Shown here piece by piece: positions 61,746 through 64,000 of a stretch of DNA of 64,000 nt. Location: assembly GCF_030123405.1 (NCBI RefSeq), contig NZ_CP126110.1:2542001-2606000 (forward strand). Direction: 5' to 3'. The notes under the pieces were generated by a model. It worked only from the letters and a program-made list of their open reading frames with translations, made no database searches and was not told where the DNA came from. The position numbers and the translations under genes were made by a program. Position 1 is the stretch's first letter, and each line of letters opens with the position of its first letter. The stretch comes from Neobacillus sp. WH10 (GTDB lineage: Bacteria; Bacillota; Bacilli; Bacillales; Cytobacillaceae).

Positions 61746-62165
61746 TTGAAAAAATATGAGATTAAGAATAACATTCCAACATTGGAAGAATACAAATATC
61801 TGTGCGATTCTGTGGGATGGACTAATTATATGAATTTTGAGGTAGTGGAAACATCATTAAGGAATTCTATTCACTGTATTACAGTCAATGATAATGAACA
61901 AATTGTGGGCATGGGGAGAATTGTTGGCGATGGGGCTATCTATTTCTATATTCAAGATATAGTGGTCCATCCAGCTTATCAAAAAAATGGCATTGGAAAG
62001 GAAATAATGAATATTTTGGTCGAATACTTAAATCGGAATGCCCCAGATAAGGCGTTTGTCGGTTTGTTTGCATCACAAGGTAAAGAATCGTTCTATGAAA
62101 AATATGATTTTAAAGATTACTCACCCAACATGACGGGGATGTTTACTGTAATTTCAAAAAAATAA
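61746..62165 (+). CDS. GNAT-family N-acetyltransferase
   Basis: A 139-residue acetyltransferase. The acetyl-CoA loop is QKNGIGKEI after IQDIVVHPAY; the C-terminal part YEKYDFKDYSPNMTGMF is typical of small GNATs. TTG 61746 follows TTGGAGG. Substrate unknown. It forms a single-gene unit between repeat modules. Confidence 0.9.
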   Translation: MKKYEIKNNIPTLEEYKYLCDSVGWTNYMNFEVVETSLRNSIHCITVNDNEQIVGMGRIVGDGAIYFYIQDIVVHPAYQKNGIGKEIMNILVEYLNRNAPDKAFVGLFASQGKESFYEKYDFKDYSPNMTGMFTVISKK

Positions 62166-62239
62166 AGATAATAGATATTATTTATAGGAGAAAACAACAA
62201 TCAATCTTAAATCAATTGTTCTCCCAGTAACCCTTATTC

Positions 62240-62278
62240 CTTATTAAGCTCTAACGGGCCAGTTTACTTGGATAAGGA
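62240..62278 (+). repeat. R repeat
   Basis: CTTATTAAGCTCTAACGGGC, CAGTTTACTTGGATAAGG; flanks the second histidine phosphatase gene. Confidence 0.6.
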
Positions 62279-62341
62279 AAATTATTACAGTTGTTGAATT
62301 TATCCTTTTATAGAAATAAGAAAGATATAGGAGAGGAAAAT

Positions 62342-62890
62342 TTGCTAACTAGCTTGTATTTTGTACTACACGCTCATTCAACGTATACACCTGATGAATT
62401 AAGAAGACCTTTGTCAGGTCAGGCTGACGCAGAAAAAATTAATCGAATTTTTAAAAAAGAAAATATAGATTATGTGATTTCAAGTCCTTATAAAAGGGCA
62501 GTTCAAACAGTCGAAGGAGTTATAGATTTTACAGGTAAAGAAGTTATAATTGAGAATGGTTTTAAGGAACGGATATTGTCTGAAGTTCCTGTTGAGAATT
62601 TTGATTTAGCTATCACTAAAGTTTGGGAGGAACCTGCCTTTGCTTGGGAAGGTGGAGAATCCAATATTATTGCACAGAAACGAGGCGTTGAAGCAACTTT
62701 AAAGGTTTTAGAAAAATATGAAGGTAAAAACATTGTAGTAGGAACACACGGTAATATATTGGTACTAATAATGAATTATTTTGATAAAAAATATGGTTTT
62801 AGTTTTTGGAAAGAACTAAATATGCCAGATATTTATTAACTAACTTTTGATGGAACGACACTAAAAGAAGTAAAGCGAATCTGGAAGTAA
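62342..62890 (+). pseudogene. Second histidine phosphatase gene, nonsense-truncated and catalytically altered
   Basis: TTG 62342 follows AGGAGAGG. The catalytic RH(A/G) motif reads FVLHAHS, with Leu in place of the essential Arg. SSPYKRAVQT and GTHGNILVL are kept. A TAA at 62837 follows PDIY, yet the frame goes on with LTFDGTTLKEVKRIWK to the next stop at 62888, which looks like the original end (Lys to stop). Related to the broken gene at 59282. Probably non-functional. Confidence 0.75.
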
Positions 62891-62960
62891 GTAATAATTT
62901 AATGTAGTTTCATTAACAACGTAATTCATAGGATATTTAAGTTGATTGTGAATAATTACA

Positions 62961-63049
62961 CTTAAACTATAGGGTGCTTTAGTTGAACAGCAGGGGTTGC
63001 TGCGGTAGCCTTTTTCTTATTCAACTAACTGGCAGTTTAGTTGAATAAG
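62961..63049 (+). repeat. Best-preserved L-terminator-R module
   Basis: L at 62961-62988 (CTTAAACTATAGGGTGCTTT, AGTTGAAC), a hairpin ending GCCTTTTTC, then R at 63016-63049: CTTATTCAACTAA and TTAGTTGAATAAG are perfect 13-bp arms around eight bases (CTGGCAGT). Confidence 0.8.
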
Positions 63050-63125
63050 CCCCCATTTTAAAAAGGGTTTTTTCAGTCCTAATAGAATATAAATATTACG
63101 GAATTATTTATAGAGGATGAAAAGG

Positions 63126-64000
63126 ATGAATAAATATATTAAACGAATTGCCCAAGACCTAGCAGATGCAAAATTGGATAATTATTGGTTAGGTTTTGAA
63201 TCGGTTGCTTACGCATTATATGATAAGAGTTATGTTTATCTTTTCAACCATCCAAGAATGACAAAAACTCAACAAAATAATTATCAGATTTTAAATTGGA
63301 ATGAACAATTTAATGGTTGTACACTTATCCTTTTTGATGATTATCCAACAGCGATTGTAAATCTGGAATTGTATGATGACTTTGAAAGTTTATATTCTAT
63401 TCTCGTACACGAATTATTCCACGGTTTTCAATATATTAACAAAGAATCAAGGTTTCCCAATGAAATTCTGGGCATCGCATATCCGTTATCAAAAGAAAAT
63501 GTGGAATTACGAAATCAGGAAAGAAACAACCTTTATAGTGCGGTGTTAGAAAGTAATATTCTTAAAAAGAAACAATATATTAATACTTTCATTGCATTAA
63601 GAGAAAAAAGAACTGCCATAATAAACGATTATCTATTATACGAAAACTTAATTGAAACAGTTGAAGGACCCGCGTGGTATGTTGAACTCAAAGCTTACTC
63701 GGATAAAAGCCCGATTAATTACAGTTCAGTTTTAAAGAAATATGGACAACACCTTATTAACCAATATGAATCCACTTCTGACATACGAAGGAGTTGTTAT
63801 AGTTCAGGTTTGTATATGTGTCTGTTACTGGATGACTTGTCACCACACTGGAAGGAGAGTTTTTGGGATAAAGAGGAAACATTATACGATATATTAAAAC
63901 AATTTTCGGATGAATTTATAAAGATAAGTGACGTAGAAATAAGTTCTGATACAGAGAAAGCAATAGAGCTTGCTATACAAAATAGAAAAAATGCATTTGA
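63126..64000 (+). CDS. Zincin-like putative metallopeptidase (runs off the window)
   Basis: At least 291 residues, without signal peptide. VHELFHGFQ is an HExxH zinc motif near residue 99, and ETVEGPAWYVELKAY further on could give the third ligand (Glu). The family is not recognised. ATG 63126 follows GAGGATGAAAAGG. The frame is open to the last base, so the C-terminus lies outside. Confidence 0.75.
   Translation, partial: MNKYIKRIAQDLADAKLDNYWLGFESVAYALYDKSYVYLFNHPRMTKTQQNNYQILNWNEQFNGCTLILFDDYPTAIVNLELYDDFESLYSILVHELFHGFQYINKESRFPNEILGIAYPLSKENVELRNQERNNLYSAVLESNILKKKQYINTFIALREKRTAIINDYLLYENLIETVEGPAWYVELKAYSDKSPINYSSVLKKYGQHLINQYESTSDIRRSCYSSGLYMCLLLDDLSPHWKESFWDKEETLYDILKQFSDEFIKISDVEISSDTEKAIELAIQNRKNAF

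Noticed and set aside
54224..63049. Typical class 1 or chromosomal integron with attC sites
   Set aside because: The repeats lack clear RYYYAAC/GTTRRRY core sites and no integron integrase is in the window, so only a cassette-like arrangement is claimed.
1..64000. tRNA or rRNA genes
   Set aside because: None was recognised on either strand by eye; a covariance scan could not be run.

Overview
The window looks like a chromosome segment of a low-GC, spore-forming Bacillaceae species (Bacillus/Neobacillus-like; this is inferred, with no rRNA or housekeeping marker present). The reasons are AT-rich intergenic DNA, strong AGGAGG-type ribosome sites with many TTG/GTG starts, a YjcZ-type sporulation peptide, an intracellular serine protease with the LIPY propeptide motif, a DUF3231 protein, HelD, and a sigma-54 (SigL) type regulator with a matching -24/-12 promoter.

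Layout. 0-6.6 kb: a secreted NlpC/P60 hydrolase, a 52-bp-period tandem array, a GC-rich imported methyltransferase, two very small proteins and a BASS-family transporter, then a second 52-bp array. 6.6-12 kb: three proteolysis genes (M6-type secreted metalloprotease, intracellular subtilisin, S15-type secreted peptidase). 12-20 kb: a PadR/HAAS pair behind a 34-bp palindrome array, an MBL hydrolase, ChrA, small membrane proteins, a CoxG-like protein, an IS1595 remnant and a methyltransferase. 20.3-25 kb: an alcohol/aldehyde oxidation operon (Fe-ADH, APC permease, unknown protein, ALDH). 25-43 kb: mixed single genes, an IS200/IS605-type TnpB element with a candidate omegaRNA, a BNR-repeat/membrane pair, a second PadR module, HelD, a PaaK-like ligase and the sigma-54 activator.

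43.4-52.3 kb is the most interesting metabolic region: one long operon behind a textbook sigma-54 promoter. It encodes an aldehyde dehydrogenase, a tartrate/D-malate-type decarboxylating dehydrogenase, an SDR, a complete ECF transporter (two ATPases, T component and an S component resembling the pantothenate carrier PanT), an Ntn-type P1 amidase and an M20 deacylase. Read as a pathway this matches biochemical pantothenate breakdown: amide hydrolysis to pantoate, oxidation to 4-dehydropantoate, oxidation to 3,3-dimethylmalate, then oxidative decarboxylation to 2-oxoisovalerate. This assignment is an inference.

54-64 kb is an accessory zone of small, mostly same-strand single genes (DUF2716, DUF3231, Nudix, GNAT, two broken histidine phosphatases, a zincin-like protein). 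They are separated by a recurring module: repeat L, a terminator hairpin, then repeat R (in the best copy a perfect palindrome with 13-bp arms). An IS1111-type IS110 element has inserted at the edge of one such module. The arrangement resembles a cassette array and is the second main lead.
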